Below are positions 57,101 through 60,065 of a DNA stretch of 64,000 bases, piece by piece. The notes under the pieces were generated by a model. The model saw only the letters and a program-made list of their open reading frames with translations, was not told where the DNA came from and ran no database searches. Source of the DNA: Monodelphis domestica (taxonomy: Eukaryota; Chordata; Mammalia; Didelphimorphia; Didelphidae); contig NC_077232.1 in the NCBI RefSeq assembly GCF_027887165.1, forward strand, positions 957,379 to 1,021,378, read 5' to 3'. Every line of letters starts with the position of its first letter. Position 1 is the first letter of the stretch. Position numbers and translations under genes: made by a program.

Positions 57101-57924
57101 TCCCCAGGAAGTGTCTGCGTCTGCACCGGGCAAGAGCCTCCCTCGTCCCGCGAGACGGCTCTAGCCCTGCCGTTAGGGCAGACGCAGTGTGGGGACACCC
57201 GGAGAGACGCGGCTTAGGGTGCCTTCCAGAGAGGCGCCAGACGGACCGCAGATACGAGCGGGGCAAAGGGGCGCCACTGGCCCCGCACAGGGCCCGGCCC
57301 GGGCGGCATCCCTCCTTCTTGGGGGTGCCTGTGGGGACAGACAGGCCCCCCGTCGGGCCGGGGGCCCCAGCTGCTGCCCCAAGCAGACCAGGACGGCCTC
57401 GGGGGCAGCCTCGATCCTCTCCGGGTGCTGCCGGCCTCGGCATCCAGCCGTGGGACGAGAGCCCCGCCCGCTCTCACGGAGGGCCGCACGGCCGCAGCTG
57501 CCACCCTTGGGCGTCCCCGGGGTAAGAGCAGGGTGGCCCGTGCCTGGGGATGGCCCCAGAGGAAGAGCCAAGTGAGAGCGGAGGTGAAGGCTCCCGGGGC
57601 GAGCTGCAGAGAGGGGGCCGGGAGGGCCACGTGGGAAAGGAAGCAGAGGGGGACCCCCGCCCCGGTCTGGAGGTGCCTGTACTCTGCCTTCCCGGGTTGC
57701 CCCTCCTCCTGCCCCGGGCGCCCCCAAGAGTGCCTTCACCCCCCAGGTATTCTCTGGAGGCCAAGGAGATGCGGAGGCAGTGCACCTGCTGCCACGAGAC
57801 CCGGGTGCACCAGGAAGAGGTGCGGATGAGGTGTCCCGACGGCTCGGCCATCCAGCACAGCTACACACGCGTGGATGCCTGTGGCTGCACGCCTGCCTGC
57901 CAGCCCTCCCACGACGTGGCCTAG
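12034..57924 (+). CDS. MUC5B: MUC5B, gel-forming mucin 5B (whole gene, 41 exons, start to stop)
   Basis: Secreted oligomeric mucin that forms the airway and salivary mucus gel. It dimerises through its C-terminal cystine knot and multimerises through its D domains. The 41 exons listed separately join in phase into 4,597 residues. Order: signal peptide (1-28), linker, D1 (about 77-421), D2 (422-788), D' and D3 (about 789-1273), then one giant exon (1341-4207) with 11 CysD domains and PTS-rich segments, VWC modules (4269-4502) and a CTCK domain (4503-4597). CGLCG motifs lie in D1, D2 and D3. D1, D3 and the first CysD match MUC5B better than MUC5AC, and 30 exons precede the giant exon, as I recall for human MUC5B. 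Human MUC5B is longer, about 5,760 residues. Odd features: the D4 exons are absent, intron 9 has a GC donor, and the central exon holds near-identical 1,869-bp repeats. MUC5AC is the main alternative and is less likely. Confidence 0.95.
12700..12930 (+). mobile_element. MIR SINE in intron 1
   Basis: GGGTGACTTGATCAAGCCCA and GTGCCTCAGTTTCCCCATGA are MIR core sequence. Confidence 0.55.
13555..13990. repeat. Four-copy 111-117-bp pyrimidine minisatellite, intron 1
   Basis: The landmark GGCTCCGGCTCTC occurs at 13587, 13704, 13815 and 13926 (steps 117, 111, 111), each inside a block of CTCT/TCTGTC repeats. The long reverse frames across it are repeat artefacts. Confidence 0.92.
15440..15690 (+). 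mobile_element. Possible L2 LINE 3' end in intron 1
   Basis: CGGCCCCTTTGCCCAGGCCA, TCTGCCTGGTATGCCCTTCC and the following text resemble the L2 3' end (cctttgcacttgctgttccctctgcctggaa). Degraded. Confidence 0.4.
15750..15827 (+). CDS. MUC5B: MUC5B exon 2: N-terminal linker
   Basis: Residues 29-54, [20 protein letters not shown] onward. The TQ-P-E-W pattern right after the signal peptide resembles the human MUC5B N-terminus. Acceptor CTCCGCAG, donor TATG|GTGAGG, phase 1 on both sides. This is a short, weakly conserved exon placed by splice sites and frame. Confidence 0.75.
16558..16623 (+). CDS. MUC5B: MUC5B exon 3: linker before D1
   Basis: Residues 55-76, including [13 protein letters not shown], a short proline-containing linker. 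Acceptor CCCCCAG, donor CAGG|GTGAGT, phase 1 on both sides. The frame runs straight into exon 4. Confidence 0.78.
16808..17069 (+). CDS. MUC5B: MUC5B exon 4: start of VWD1
   Basis: Residues 77-163, beginning [20 protein letters not shown]. It has the VWD hallmarks [14 protein letters not shown] and [15 protein letters not shown], a very close match to MUC5B D1. Acceptor CCCGCAG, donor CTCCG|GTGAGC, phase 1 to 2. Confidence 0.95.
17538..17652 (+). CDS. MUC5B: MUC5B exon 5: VWD1 core
   Basis: Residues 164-202, [20 protein letters not shown] through [11 protein letters not shown], beta-strand segments of VWD1. Acceptor CTCGCAG, donor CCTG|GTGAGG, ending in phase 0. Confidence 0.94.
18018..18108 (+). 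CDS. MUC5B: MUC5B exon 6: VWD1 with CGLCG motif
   Basis: Residues 203-232, [25 protein letters not shown] is the CxxC-type motif conserved in gel-forming mucin and VWF D domains, and NRT is an N-glycosylation sequon. Acceptor CTCCTCAG, donor CAACA|GTGAGT, phase 1. Confidence 0.95.
19108..19214 (+). CDS. MUC5B: MUC5B exon 7: end of VWD1
   Basis: Residues 233-268. [20 protein letters not shown] is diagnostic of MUC5B D1. It ends NCTDE with a sequon. Acceptor TCTCCTAG, donor GACGAG|GTGAGG, phase 0. Confidence 0.94.
19535..19625. repeat. Short GGAT-type repeat, intron 7
   Basis: Interrupted TGGATGGATGG units, about 90 bases. Confidence 0.6.
20118..20334 (+). CDS. MUC5B: MUC5B exon 8: C8-1 domain
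   Basis: Residues 269-340. Eight-cysteine module with [40 protein letters not shown] and W, closely matching MUC5B. Donor TGTGCG|GTGAGT, phase 1. Confidence 0.95.
20858..21514 (-). mobile_element. 5'-truncated L1 in intron 8, antisense, inside a MIR
   Basis: Reverse L1 3' end: TTTATTTAATTAATTAAAAT tail region, ACCCATTTCTATATTATTGA, CCACAGTTCTTTCTCATAAG, GTTCAGCCATTCCCCAATCG. Flanking copies of AATGKCCYCATTTTA at 20843-20857 and 21515-21529 look like a target-site duplication. The outer flanks form a MIR. Confidence 0.85.
21526..21640 (-). mobile_element. MIR SINE half flanking the intron 8 L1
   Basis: TTTTAGAGATGAGGAAGCTG and GGCCAAGGCCACAAGGTGGG. The matching outer half lies before 20843 (AGCCAGAATGGTC...CATTCAATGGCCCCATTTTA). 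Confidence 0.65.
21670..21795 (+). CDS. MUC5B: MUC5B exon 9: TIL1 domain, followed by a GC donor
   Basis: Residues 341-382, [18 protein letters not shown] through [10 protein letters not shown]. The 3' splice site it needs is CCAG|GCAAGT, a non-canonical GC donor in its standard consensus. Reading on without splicing reaches TGA at 21813. The exon joins exon 10 to restore CFCPPGTVLDD. Confidence 0.93.
21796..21801 (+). promoter_or_regulatory. Non-canonical GC splice donor of intron 9
   Basis: CCAG|GCAAGT. The GC donor is required for frame. The next GT, at 21800, would give the wrong phase for exon 10. Confidence 0.85.
22527..22644 (+). CDS. MUC5B: MUC5B exon 10: end of TIL1 and E1
   Basis: Residues 383-421, [20 protein letters not shown] followed by a Gly-rich SYKPGGSF segment and paired cysteines. 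Acceptor CTCTGTAG, donor ACTTG|GTAACT, phase 2. A split Cys codon is completed by exon 11. Confidence 0.93.
22744..22882 (+). CDS. MUC5B: MUC5B exon 11: start of VWD2
   Basis: Residues 422-468. It finishes [17 protein letters not shown] and opens D2 with [20 protein letters not shown] then GDCSYVLSK. Donor CCAAG|GTAACC, phase 0. A GT inside the exon (CCAG|GTATGT at 22791) resembles a donor but is not needed. Confidence 0.94.
23230..23340 (+). CDS. MUC5B: MUC5B exon 12: VWD2
   Basis: Residues 469-505, [20 protein letters not shown] then [12 protein letters not shown]. Acceptor CCCCTCAG, donor GAGACG|GTAAGT, phase 0 on both sides. Confidence 0.94.
24123..24192 (+). CDS. MUC5B: MUC5B exon 13: VWD2
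   Basis: Residues 506-528, [20 protein letters not shown] then ISA, a close match to MUC5B. Acceptor CCACCAG, donor GGCAG|GTAGGT, phase 1. Confidence 0.93.
24686..25490. repeat. 37-bp minisatellite, about 21 copies, intron 13
   Basis: Unit GGGGTCCCTGATGGCAGC followed by CCCCCATCCTCCTGSCCCC. Copies differ mainly at one C/G position, with one shortened copy near 24850 and one with an extra CCCCAGCAG near 24890. Because 37 is not a multiple of 3, the - strand is open in more than one frame across it. Confidence 0.95.
25767..25904 (+). CDS. MUC5B: MUC5B exon 14: VWD2
   Basis: Residues 529-574, [20 protein letters not shown] then [13 protein letters not shown]. It ends in the middle of the CGLCG motif, GQMCG|. 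Acceptor CGCTGCAG, donor TGCG|GTGAGA, phase 1. Confidence 0.94.
26102..26266 (+). CDS. MUC5B: MUC5B exon 15: VWD2 end, CGLCG motif
   Basis: Residues 575-629, [20 protein letters not shown] then [20 protein letters not shown]. The motif CGLCG is completed across the splice. Acceptor CCCCCAG, donor GAATG|GTACCC, phase 1. Confidence 0.95.
26563..26657 (+). CDS. MUC5B: MUC5B exon 16: C8-2 domain, first half
   Basis: Residues 630-661, [20 protein letters not shown] then [12 protein letters not shown], with an NGT sequon. Acceptor CTCCCCAG, donor ACAAG|GTAGGT, phase 0. Confidence 0.94.
27048..27174 (+). CDS. MUC5B: MUC5B exon 17: C8-2 domain, second half
   Basis: Residues 662-703, [20 protein letters not shown] then [14 protein letters not shown], almost invariant among MUC5B and MUC5AC. 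Acceptor CTCCCCAG, donor TGCA|GTAAGT, phase 1. Confidence 0.95.
27798..28378. repeat. 21-bp minisatellite with flanking direct repeats, intron 17
   Basis: About 25 copies of AGCCCCCCTGAAATAGAGCA with length variants. The array is bracketed by two copies of CAGGGGCCCCTCGCAGGGGG (27831 and 28351). Confidence 0.95.
28438..28693 (+). CDS. MUC5B: MUC5B exon 18: TIL2 and E2
   Basis: Residues 704-788, with [40 protein letters not shown] and [10 protein letters not shown]. The YVV-x-x-CQ-TCR-LSE pattern is MUC5B-like. Acceptor CCTTCAG, donor GTGTG|GTGAGA, phase 2. Confidence 0.94.
28935..29095. repeat. CA-rich microsatellite, intron 18
   Basis: Interrupted CACACACTCACACACGCACA repeats. Confidence 0.85.
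29689..29741 (+). CDS. MUC5B: MUC5B exon 19: short connector before D'
   Basis: Residues 789-806, [18 protein letters not shown] after completion of a split Cys codon. It aligns with the CSCTGGKLSC segment of the human protein. Only 53 nt. Acceptor CTCCTAG, donor CCCAG|GTACCA, phase 1. Confidence 0.88.
30011..30111 (+). CDS. MUC5B: MUC5B exon 20: D' (TIL') first half
   Basis: Residues 807-840, [20 protein letters not shown] then [27 protein letters not shown] is MUC5B-like. Acceptor CTCCCCAG, donor GCCTGT|GTGAGT, phase 0. Confidence 0.94.
30757..30908 (+). CDS. MUC5B: MUC5B exon 21: D' second half and E'
   Basis: Residues 841-890, [20 protein letters not shown], then [20 protein letters not shown]. 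Acceptor TTTGAACAG, donor AACTG|GTAGGC, phase 2. Confidence 0.94.
31295..31433 (+). CDS. MUC5B: MUC5B exon 22: start of VWD3
   Basis: Residues 891-937, [20 protein letters not shown] then [20 protein letters not shown]. Acceptor CGCCCGCAG, donor GCCCAG|GTGGGG, phase 0. Confidence 0.94.
31520..31633 (+). CDS. MUC5B: MUC5B exon 23: VWD3
   Basis: Residues 938-975, [20 protein letters not shown] then [18 protein letters not shown]. Acceptor TGTCCAG, donor CTCGGG|GTGAGC, phase 0. Confidence 0.94.
32128..32307 (+). CDS. MUC5B: MUC5B exon 24: VWD3
   Basis: Residues 976-1035, [39 protein letters not shown] and [11 protein letters not shown]. Acceptor TCTCCAG, donor CACAAG|GTCAGG, phase 0. Confidence 0.93.
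32649..32888 (+). CDS. MUC5B: MUC5B exon 25: VWD3 end (CGLCG) and C8-3 start
   Basis: Residues 1036-1115, [40 protein letters not shown] and [16 protein letters not shown]. This is the third CGLCG motif. Acceptor GTGCGCAG, donor TCTCAG|GTACCG, phase 0. Confidence 0.95.
33603..33690. repeat. Two-copy 47-bp repeat, intron 25
   Basis: GGGCGTCTGCCGCCGGGCGC appears at about 33609 and 33656, with the same flank. Confidence 0.75.
33737..33893 (+). CDS. MUC5B: MUC5B exon 26: C8-3, multimerisation cysteines
   Basis: Residues 1116-1167, [20 protein letters not shown] then [20 protein letters not shown]. The D3 C8 cysteines here belong to the region that forms inter-subunit disulfides in gel-forming mucins. 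Donor TGTC|GTGAGT, phase 1. Confidence 0.95.
34449..34577 (+). CDS. MUC5B: MUC5B exon 27: TIL3 first half
   Basis: Residues 1168-1210, [20 protein letters not shown] then [20 protein letters not shown]. This is close to MUC5B (CDFYNPHG) and less close to MUC5AC. Acceptor GCCCTCAG, donor GAAG|GTACAC, phase 1. Confidence 0.95.
34815..35045. mobile_element. RTE-type marsupial SINE, intron 27
   Basis: GTTTCAGTCAGGTCTGACTC, TATGACCCTGTTTGGGGTTT, TCTTGGCAAAGGTATTGACC, then TTTTACAGATGAAGAAACTG. This is the well-known marsupial SINE text. Confidence 0.75.
35085..35590. repeat. Ancient interspersed repeat, family not named
   Basis: GGGAGGGCTTTAGATGCCAA, TGACAGGGAGCCAGTGAAGA and TTGCAGTAGTCTAGAAGTGA. 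The same kind of text recurs near 20560-20770 and 52190-52560. I recognise it as a common mammalian repeat but cannot name it. Confidence 0.45.
35594..35950. repeat. 26-bp minisatellite, about 13 copies, intron 27
   Basis: Unit GAAATCCACCGGAGATGCAG plus AGAGGT, with ACC/ACT and GGAG/AGAG variants, degrading toward the left end. Confidence 0.95.
37034..37295 (+). mobile_element. Marsupial tRNA-type SINE, intron 27
   Basis: CAGCTAGGAGGCATGGTGCC, AGTCAGGAAGACATGAGTTC, CTAGCTGTGTGACCCTGGAC and CTGCCTCAGTTTCTTTCACC. Confidence 0.7.
38336..38480 (+). CDS. MUC5B: MUC5B exon 28: TIL3 second half
   Basis: Residues 1211-1258, [49 protein letters not shown] is MUC5B-specific in my recollection. It follows the largest intron, 3.76 kb. 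Acceptor CACCCTAG, donor AGCTG|GTATGT, phase 2. Confidence 0.95.
38840..38883 (+). CDS. MUC5B: MUC5B exon 29: E3 connector
   Basis: Residues 1259-1273, [15 protein letters not shown] after a split Cys codon. 44 nt. It matches the CNCTPSGIQC segment of MUC5B. Acceptor CTCTCCTAG, donor AATG|GTGAGT, phase 1. Confidence 0.92.
38971..39171 (+). CDS. MUC5B: MUC5B exon 30: Cys-rich end of the D3 region
   Basis: Residues 1274-1340, [38 protein letters not shown] and [29 protein letters not shown] is a near-exact MUC5B signature. Acceptor CTTTCCAG, donor CGCAG|GTAATA, phase 1. Confidence 0.95.
39490..39640 (-). mobile_element. Marsupial SINE, reverse, intron 30
   Basis: AAGTGACTTGCCCAGGGTCA and GATTTGAACCCAGGCCC. 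Confidence 0.65.
40125..40290 (-). mobile_element. MIR SINE, reverse, intron 30
   Basis: ATGAAGAAACTGAGGCTGAA and GATTCAAGCCCAGGGCTCCC. Confidence 0.55.
40478..49078 (+). CDS. MUC5B: MUC5B exon 31: giant central mucin exon with 11 CysD domains
   Basis: An 8,601-nt exon, residues 1341-4207, open from acceptor TGTTTAG at 40477 to donor CTCCCG|GTGAGT at 49078. It starts with [16 protein letters not shown], very close to MUC5B, and ends [14 protein letters not shown]. It alternates about 100-residue CysD modules, each with ten or so cysteines and a WxxW C-mannosylation motif, with Thr/Ser/Pro segments for dense O-glycosylation. Human MUC5B has one comparable exon of about 10.7 kb with 7 CysD domains. 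Here the extra CysDs come from a 1,869-bp repeat. Both halves are in one frame with no stop. Confidence 0.96.
40513..40812 (+). other. CysD1 domain
   Basis: Residues 1353-1452, [15 protein letters not shown] to CCRYVPC. The most divergent CysD of the gene ([11 protein letters not shown]), and the one most diagnostic of MUC5B. It carries WSDW. Confidence 0.93.
40939..41241 (+). other. CysD2 domain
   Basis: Residues 1495-1595, [19 protein letters not shown] to CCDDSHC. Follows a 42-residue PTS linker. The DTDYPKS wording matches human CysD2 of MUC5B. Confidence 0.93.
41347..42990 (+). repeat. Five-copy PTS array, 333/342-bp unit (111-114 aa)
   Basis: Copies begin at about 41350, 41683, 42025, 42367 and 42709 (same GAGAGCAGCCCAGCC landmark), so the steps are 333, 342, 342 and 342 bp. 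Each reads [19 protein letters not shown] and onward, about half Thr/Ser/Pro, ending [10 protein letters not shown]. All steps are multiples of 3, so the frame is kept. Identity between copies is very high by eye. It forms the long mucin segment between CysD2 and CysD3. Confidence 0.95.
43156..43461 (+). other. CysD3 domain
   Basis: Residues 2234-2335, [19 protein letters not shown] to CCDDYTNC. Closely matches the human MUC5B domain with EWTEWFD-DFPTSG. Single copy in this gene. Confidence 0.93.
44137..44442 (+). other. CysD4 (type a, unit 1)
   Basis: Residues 2561-2662, [19 protein letters not shown], with the C-half [19 protein letters not shown]. Followed by a PTS spacer to 44856. Confidence 0.93.
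44857..45159 (+). other. CysD5 (type b, unit 1)
   Basis: Residues 2801-2901, [19 protein letters not shown], with the C-half [19 protein letters not shown]. The N-half is nearly identical to type a; the C-half is distinct. Confidence 0.93.
45319..45624 (+). other. CysD6 (type c, unit 1)
   Basis: Residues 2955-3056, [19 protein letters not shown] to CCDDYSHC. Separated from CysD5 by a 53-residue Thr-rich linker. Confidence 0.93.
46006..46311 (+). other. CysD7 (type a, unit 2)
   Basis: Residues 3184-3285. Identical in protein sequence to CysD4 as far as I can see, 1,869 bp downstream of it. Confidence 0.93.
46726..47028 (+). other. CysD8 (type b, unit 2)
   Basis: Residues 3424-3524. Identical in protein sequence to CysD5 as far as I can see. 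Confidence 0.93.
47188..47493 (+). other. CysD9 (type c, unit 2)
   Basis: Residues 3578-3679. Same as CysD6 apart from a silent change seen near 47350 (GACCTG for GACTTG). Confidence 0.93.
47875..48180 (+). other. CysD10 (type a, unit 3)
   Basis: Residues 3807-3908. Differs from the other type-a copies by an Arg to Gln change (CQAEKYSS for CRAEKYSS). Confidence 0.93.
48595..48900 (+). other. CysD11, chimeric type b/type a domain
   Basis: Residues 4047-4148. It begins as type b ([23 protein letters not shown]) and ends as type a ([31 protein letters not shown]). The switch lies between 48681 (last type-b base) and 48733 (first type-a base), inside a stretch the two types share. No stop or frame break. 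Confidence 0.92.
49327..49508 (+). CDS. MUC5B: MUC5B exon 32: Cys-rich segment before the expected D4
   Basis: Residues 4208-4268, [20 protein letters not shown] then [17 protein letters not shown] and [20 protein letters not shown] and CNQ-C-I-RF-G-CP are the conserved MUC5B/MUC5AC sequence just N-terminal to D4. Acceptor TTTTCACAG, donor CAG|GTGACC, phase 0. In human the next residues start the D4 region; here they do not follow. Confidence 0.93.
49660..50450. repeat. TGGA/TGGG tandem array with a higher-order marker, intron 32
   Basis: About 790 bases of 4-bp units. The variant GAATGCATGGATAGATGG recurs ten times (AATGCA at 49691, 49795, 49843, 49923, 49979, 50079, 50179, 50235, 50291, 50359). 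The spacings 104, 48, 80, 56, 100, 100, 56, 56 and 68 are all multiples of 4. Confidence 0.95.
50475..50775 (+). mobile_element. Marsupial SINE (MIR-like), intron 32
   Basis: GAGTTTGAATCTGACTTCAA, CTCTATGACCCTGGGCAAG, and a 3' end with TTAAATAAATGCTGGCTATT. Confidence 0.65.
50960..51235 (+). mobile_element. L2/CR1-like reverse-transcriptase fragment, intron 32
   Basis: Translates in shifting frames to [17 protein letters not shown] and [20 protein letters not shown], which resemble the LINE RT motifs LLDLSAAFDTVDH and GVPQGSVLGPLLF. Too decayed to code. Confidence 0.5.
51675..51852 (+). CDS. MUC5B: MUC5B exon 33: first VWC module
   Basis: Residues 4269-4327, [28 protein letters not shown] and CCMEAHC. 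PGE-W-SNCQ-CVCD is the sequence that follows D4 in human MUC5B. Acceptor CCTCACAG in phase 0, so it joins exon 32 without a frame change. Donor TGCG|GTAAGT, phase 1. Confidence 0.93.
51960..52045 (+). mobile_element. MIR 3' half, intron 33
   Basis: TTCCTTGAGGGCAAGGGCCA and CAGCACATAGTAGGAACTTC. Confidence 0.55.
52960..53200 (+). mobile_element. MIR SINE, intron 33
   Basis: GAGTTCAAATCTTGGCTCTA, CAGGTGTGTGACCCTGGGTA and CCTCTATGAAATGGGGACAA. Confidence 0.65.
53443..53547 (+). CDS. MUC5B: MUC5B exon 34: VWC
   Basis: Residues 4328-4362, [20 protein letters not shown] then GACCPVFGC. This corresponds to the human CPQ...CPPGQE...CCPTF-C segment. Acceptor CTCTCTTAG, donor TGCC|GTGAGT, phase 1. 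Confidence 0.9.
53674..53711 (+). CDS. MUC5B: MUC5B exon 35: 38-nt microexon
   Basis: Residues 4363-4375, [13 protein letters not shown], matching the C-YNGT-YG motif of the family, with an NGT sequon. Acceptor CTTCGCAG, donor TACGGG|GTGAGT, phase 1 to 0. Confidence 0.88.
54607..54729 (+). CDS. MUC5B: MUC5B exon 36: VWC
   Basis: Residues 4376-4416, [43 protein letters not shown] is conserved. Acceptor CTCCCAG, donor GGCCCG|GTGAGA, phase 0. Confidence 0.92.
55655..55741 (+). CDS. MUC5B: MUC5B exon 37: VWC end
   Basis: Residues 4417-4445, [20 protein letters not shown] then [16 protein letters not shown] is the conserved VWC end and LTPDG starts the next module. Acceptor CCGCAG, donor ATTAAG|GTGAGA, phase 0. 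Confidence 0.93.
55851..55973 (+). CDS. MUC5B: MUC5B exon 38: last VWC-like module
   Basis: Residues 4446-4486, [20 protein letters not shown] then [23 protein letters not shown] is nearly identical to the human protein, with NET and NCT sequons. Acceptor ATTTCAG, donor TGCAAG|GTACCG, phase 0. Confidence 0.94.
56155..56285 (+). mobile_element. MIR SINE 3' part, intron 38
   Basis: AAAGTGCTCAGCATACAGTA followed by GGCGCCAAATCAGTG. Confidence 0.45.
56615..56663 (+). CDS. MUC5B: MUC5B exon 39: connector to the cystine knot
   Basis: Residues 4487-4502, [26 protein letters not shown] is conserved. 49 nt. Acceptor GCCTGCAG, donor GAAG|GTAAGT, phase 1. Confidence 0.92.
56911..57019 (+). CDS. MUC5B: MUC5B exon 40: CTCK cystine knot, first half
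   Basis: Residues 4503-4538, [20 protein letters not shown] then [14 protein letters not shown]. The GGC-SE and V-FC-GSC pattern is that of the C-terminal cystine knot, which dimerises mucins in the ER. Acceptor TTTCCAG, donor TCCAT|GTGAGT, phase 2. Confidence 0.93.
57747..57924 (+). CDS. MUC5B: MUC5B exon 41: CTCK second half and stop
   Basis: Residues 4539-4597, [39 protein letters not shown] then [11 protein letters not shown] and TAG at 57922. CTCC, CPDG and VD-CGCTP-C complete the knot. The tail after the knot is shorter than I recall in human. Acceptor CCCCCCAG. Confidence 0.94.
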
Positions 57925-58220
57925 GGACCGCGCTGGAGGACTGCAGCCCGGCGTGGACGGAAACTCCCCTGCGAGTCCAGGAAGGGTCCCTGGGCCGCCT
58001 TCGCCCGCCGCGCCCCCCATTCTCCCCAAGAAGGCTGGAGAGTCTTGGGGCTCCCCCCTGGCTGGCCAAATACCCTGGGGGGCCGGTCCGCTGGGTCAGG
58101 TGACGCTCCAGGTTTTCTGGGCTAATGGACGTAGACTGTGAGCTCCTGGGGAGCAGGGGCCGCTTTCCCTTCGTGTCTGCACCCTGAAAGTGCCTAATAA
58201 ATGCTTACTGACTACTGACA
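57925..58220 (+). other. MUC5B 3' UTR
   Basis: About 296 bases from the stop to the expected cleavage site about 20 bases after AATAAA. The last 95 bases are derived from a SINE (see the poly(A) signal). The end is estimated. Confidence 0.7.
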
Positions 58221-58222
58221 GG
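58127..58222 (+). mobile_element. MIR-type SINE 3' half supplying the poly(A) signal
   Basis: GTGAGCTCCTGGGGAGCAGG followed by ...TGCCTAATAAATGCTTACTG is the MIR 3' consensus (gagctccttgagggcaggg ... aataaatgcttgttga). Confidence 0.65.
58196..58201 (+). terminator. Poly(A) signal AATAAA of MUC5B
   Basis: The only canonical AATAAA seen close after the stop, 272 bases downstream. It sits in CCTAATAAATGCTTACTGAC, which is the 3' end of a MIR-type SINE running from about 58127 (GACTGTGAGCTCCT...). Confidence 0.75.
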
Positions 58223-58224
58223 AG

Positions 58225-60065
58225 GTCTCGTAGCCCTTAAAGATGGGAAGGGGGGCCACCGGCCTCCCCCGTGTCCTCCAAGGGCCTCGGGGTGGGCGGG
58301 CGTGCTCAGTCGGGTCCTAGCTTGATGTCCCCGTCGCCAGCCACTGCGTGCCCATCTCTGGCCCCTGGTCCCAGCTCCTCGCACACAGGTGTGCCAGGCA
58401 GGCAGAAGGGCAGCGCAGCCTCCGTGGGCTCTTCGATCCGTCTGCCACGTTCCGGGACGCGCTGGGCTCTGCCTCTTTTGGCAGCGCCATCTTTAATCTT
58501 AGGGTCTCCCAGGAGGCTCTTGGGGAAGCCCCAGAGTGGGGGAGGAGAAGGCAGGGCCACCAGCCAGACACTAGGAGAGATGTTGGGGTGGGACAAGCCT
58601 CGTGGCCTCTGGGGGCACGATCTGAGCTGGACACGGCTGTGGAGGGAAGAAGATCCAGGAATGTTTTTAGCCCCTTTTCTTCCCTCCTAGAATCAATGCG
58701 GTGTTGTTTCCAAGGCAGGGAAGCAGTTAGGGCTAGGCAGTTGGGGTGAAGTGACCCGCCCACAGTCTCACAGTGAGGAAAGATCTGAGGCCAGATCTGA
58801 ACCCAGGACCTCCCGGCTCTCCATCTCGCTGCCCCGGATCCAATAGTTTTTAAGTCACAGATTCCCGTGTCATCCCCACAGGACAGTCTGTGACACTTGA
58901 ACACGACTCTCGTGTGCCCTTGAGCTTTCCTCTGATCCAGGCTCATGTCCAAGTCCTGTGGCTGATGCTCAGGGGACACGAGTCCAACCCTTCCCCAGCC
59001 TTTGATCTGAGGCCAGGTCTGCCCAGAGCAGAGGACAAGGCTCTGCCTCCTTCTGGTCCTGGCCAAGCTCGTGCCACCCACAATTGCACTGACTGATCAC
59101 TCATAATGGGCTTGGATTCCACTCAGACCCACAGACCTTTTTCAAATAAGCTGCCACATCTTCCCTTTCTGTGGTACATGCGCCGGTGGGCACATCAGAC
59201 TAGCCCTGGGGCTCCAGCCTCCCAAAGTCCTTTTGGATCCTGACTCTGTCCTTCCCTGCCAGCATTTTAGAGGGGGACGAGGGAGGCCATTCCAGGCACA
59301 TACCTGGGCCCAAGCAGGGTGTCACGTCCAGGGAACAGTATGAGGGGGAGGGATGGACAGGGAGGCTGGAAAGGGAGGTTGGACTGAGGATGGGAAGGGC
59401 CTCGCCATTGTGCCCTCGAGGGGACCATCACTGGTGGCCGAGGGGAGACTAGAGGCAGGATGAGCATGGAGACGGCCCAGAAGGGAACAGAGAAGGGCCC
59501 AAACCAGGGCGGCTGTGCCGCGAGGACGGCAAACGGGACCAACGCGAGAAACGAGAAGGGCGAAGACAAAACTGGGCAACTGATTGGCTATGAGAGGGGA
59601 GGGGGGAGGACGACATCTTCCCAACCCCAGCCATTGACGGCGTCCCCCCTCGGCCGCTGCCCCTGTTCTTAGGGGGCTCCAGGGGGGCCCTGAAATCAGA
59701 GGAGCCCATTTTGGACATTTGCCAGCTTTGAGACCCTCCCCTCGGCTGCCTCATGGGTAAAGTGAGGCTAACAGCGCCCGCCTCCCAGGGCTGCTGCAAG
59801 AATAAAGGAGATTCACAGAACACACCAAGAGGCAGTTGGCAAACTGGCCCTCCAAGTCTGTAAACTCTGCTTACTTTCCCTGGCCAATCCTCCCCCCCGC
59901 GGGCACGCGTCCTCCCTGGGCCGATCCAGGGAAGTAAAAGGCCAAGCGGATGAACGGCGCCTGCTGCATCAGCCCTTGTGGAGGGGGCAGCGTCATTACA
60001 GACTCAGCAGCCACAAGGAGACCCTTCACGGCCCCCCCTCTGCACAGGGGCTTCTCCCACTCGTG
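58225..60065. other. Intergenic DNA downstream of MUC5B, no gene seen
   Basis: Contains a reverse SINE (58670-58840). I looked for TOLLIP coding text on the - strand and found none. It could be part of a neighbour's 3' UTR, but nothing shows it. Confidence 0.45.
58670..58840 (-). mobile_element. Marsupial tRNA-type SINE, reverse
   Basis: CTCCTAGAATCAATGCGGTG, GAAGTGACCCGCCCACAGTC and CCAGATCTGAACCCAGGACC. Confidence 0.65.

Noticed and set aside
12034..57924. Calling the gene MUC5AC or MUC2
   Set aside because: D1 ([14 protein letters not shown]), TIL3 ([13 protein letters not shown]), exon 30 ([12 protein letters not shown]) and CysD1 (VCVREAC, CHDYEIR) fit MUC5B. MUC2 lacks this CysD number, and MUC5AC has short 8-residue repeats.
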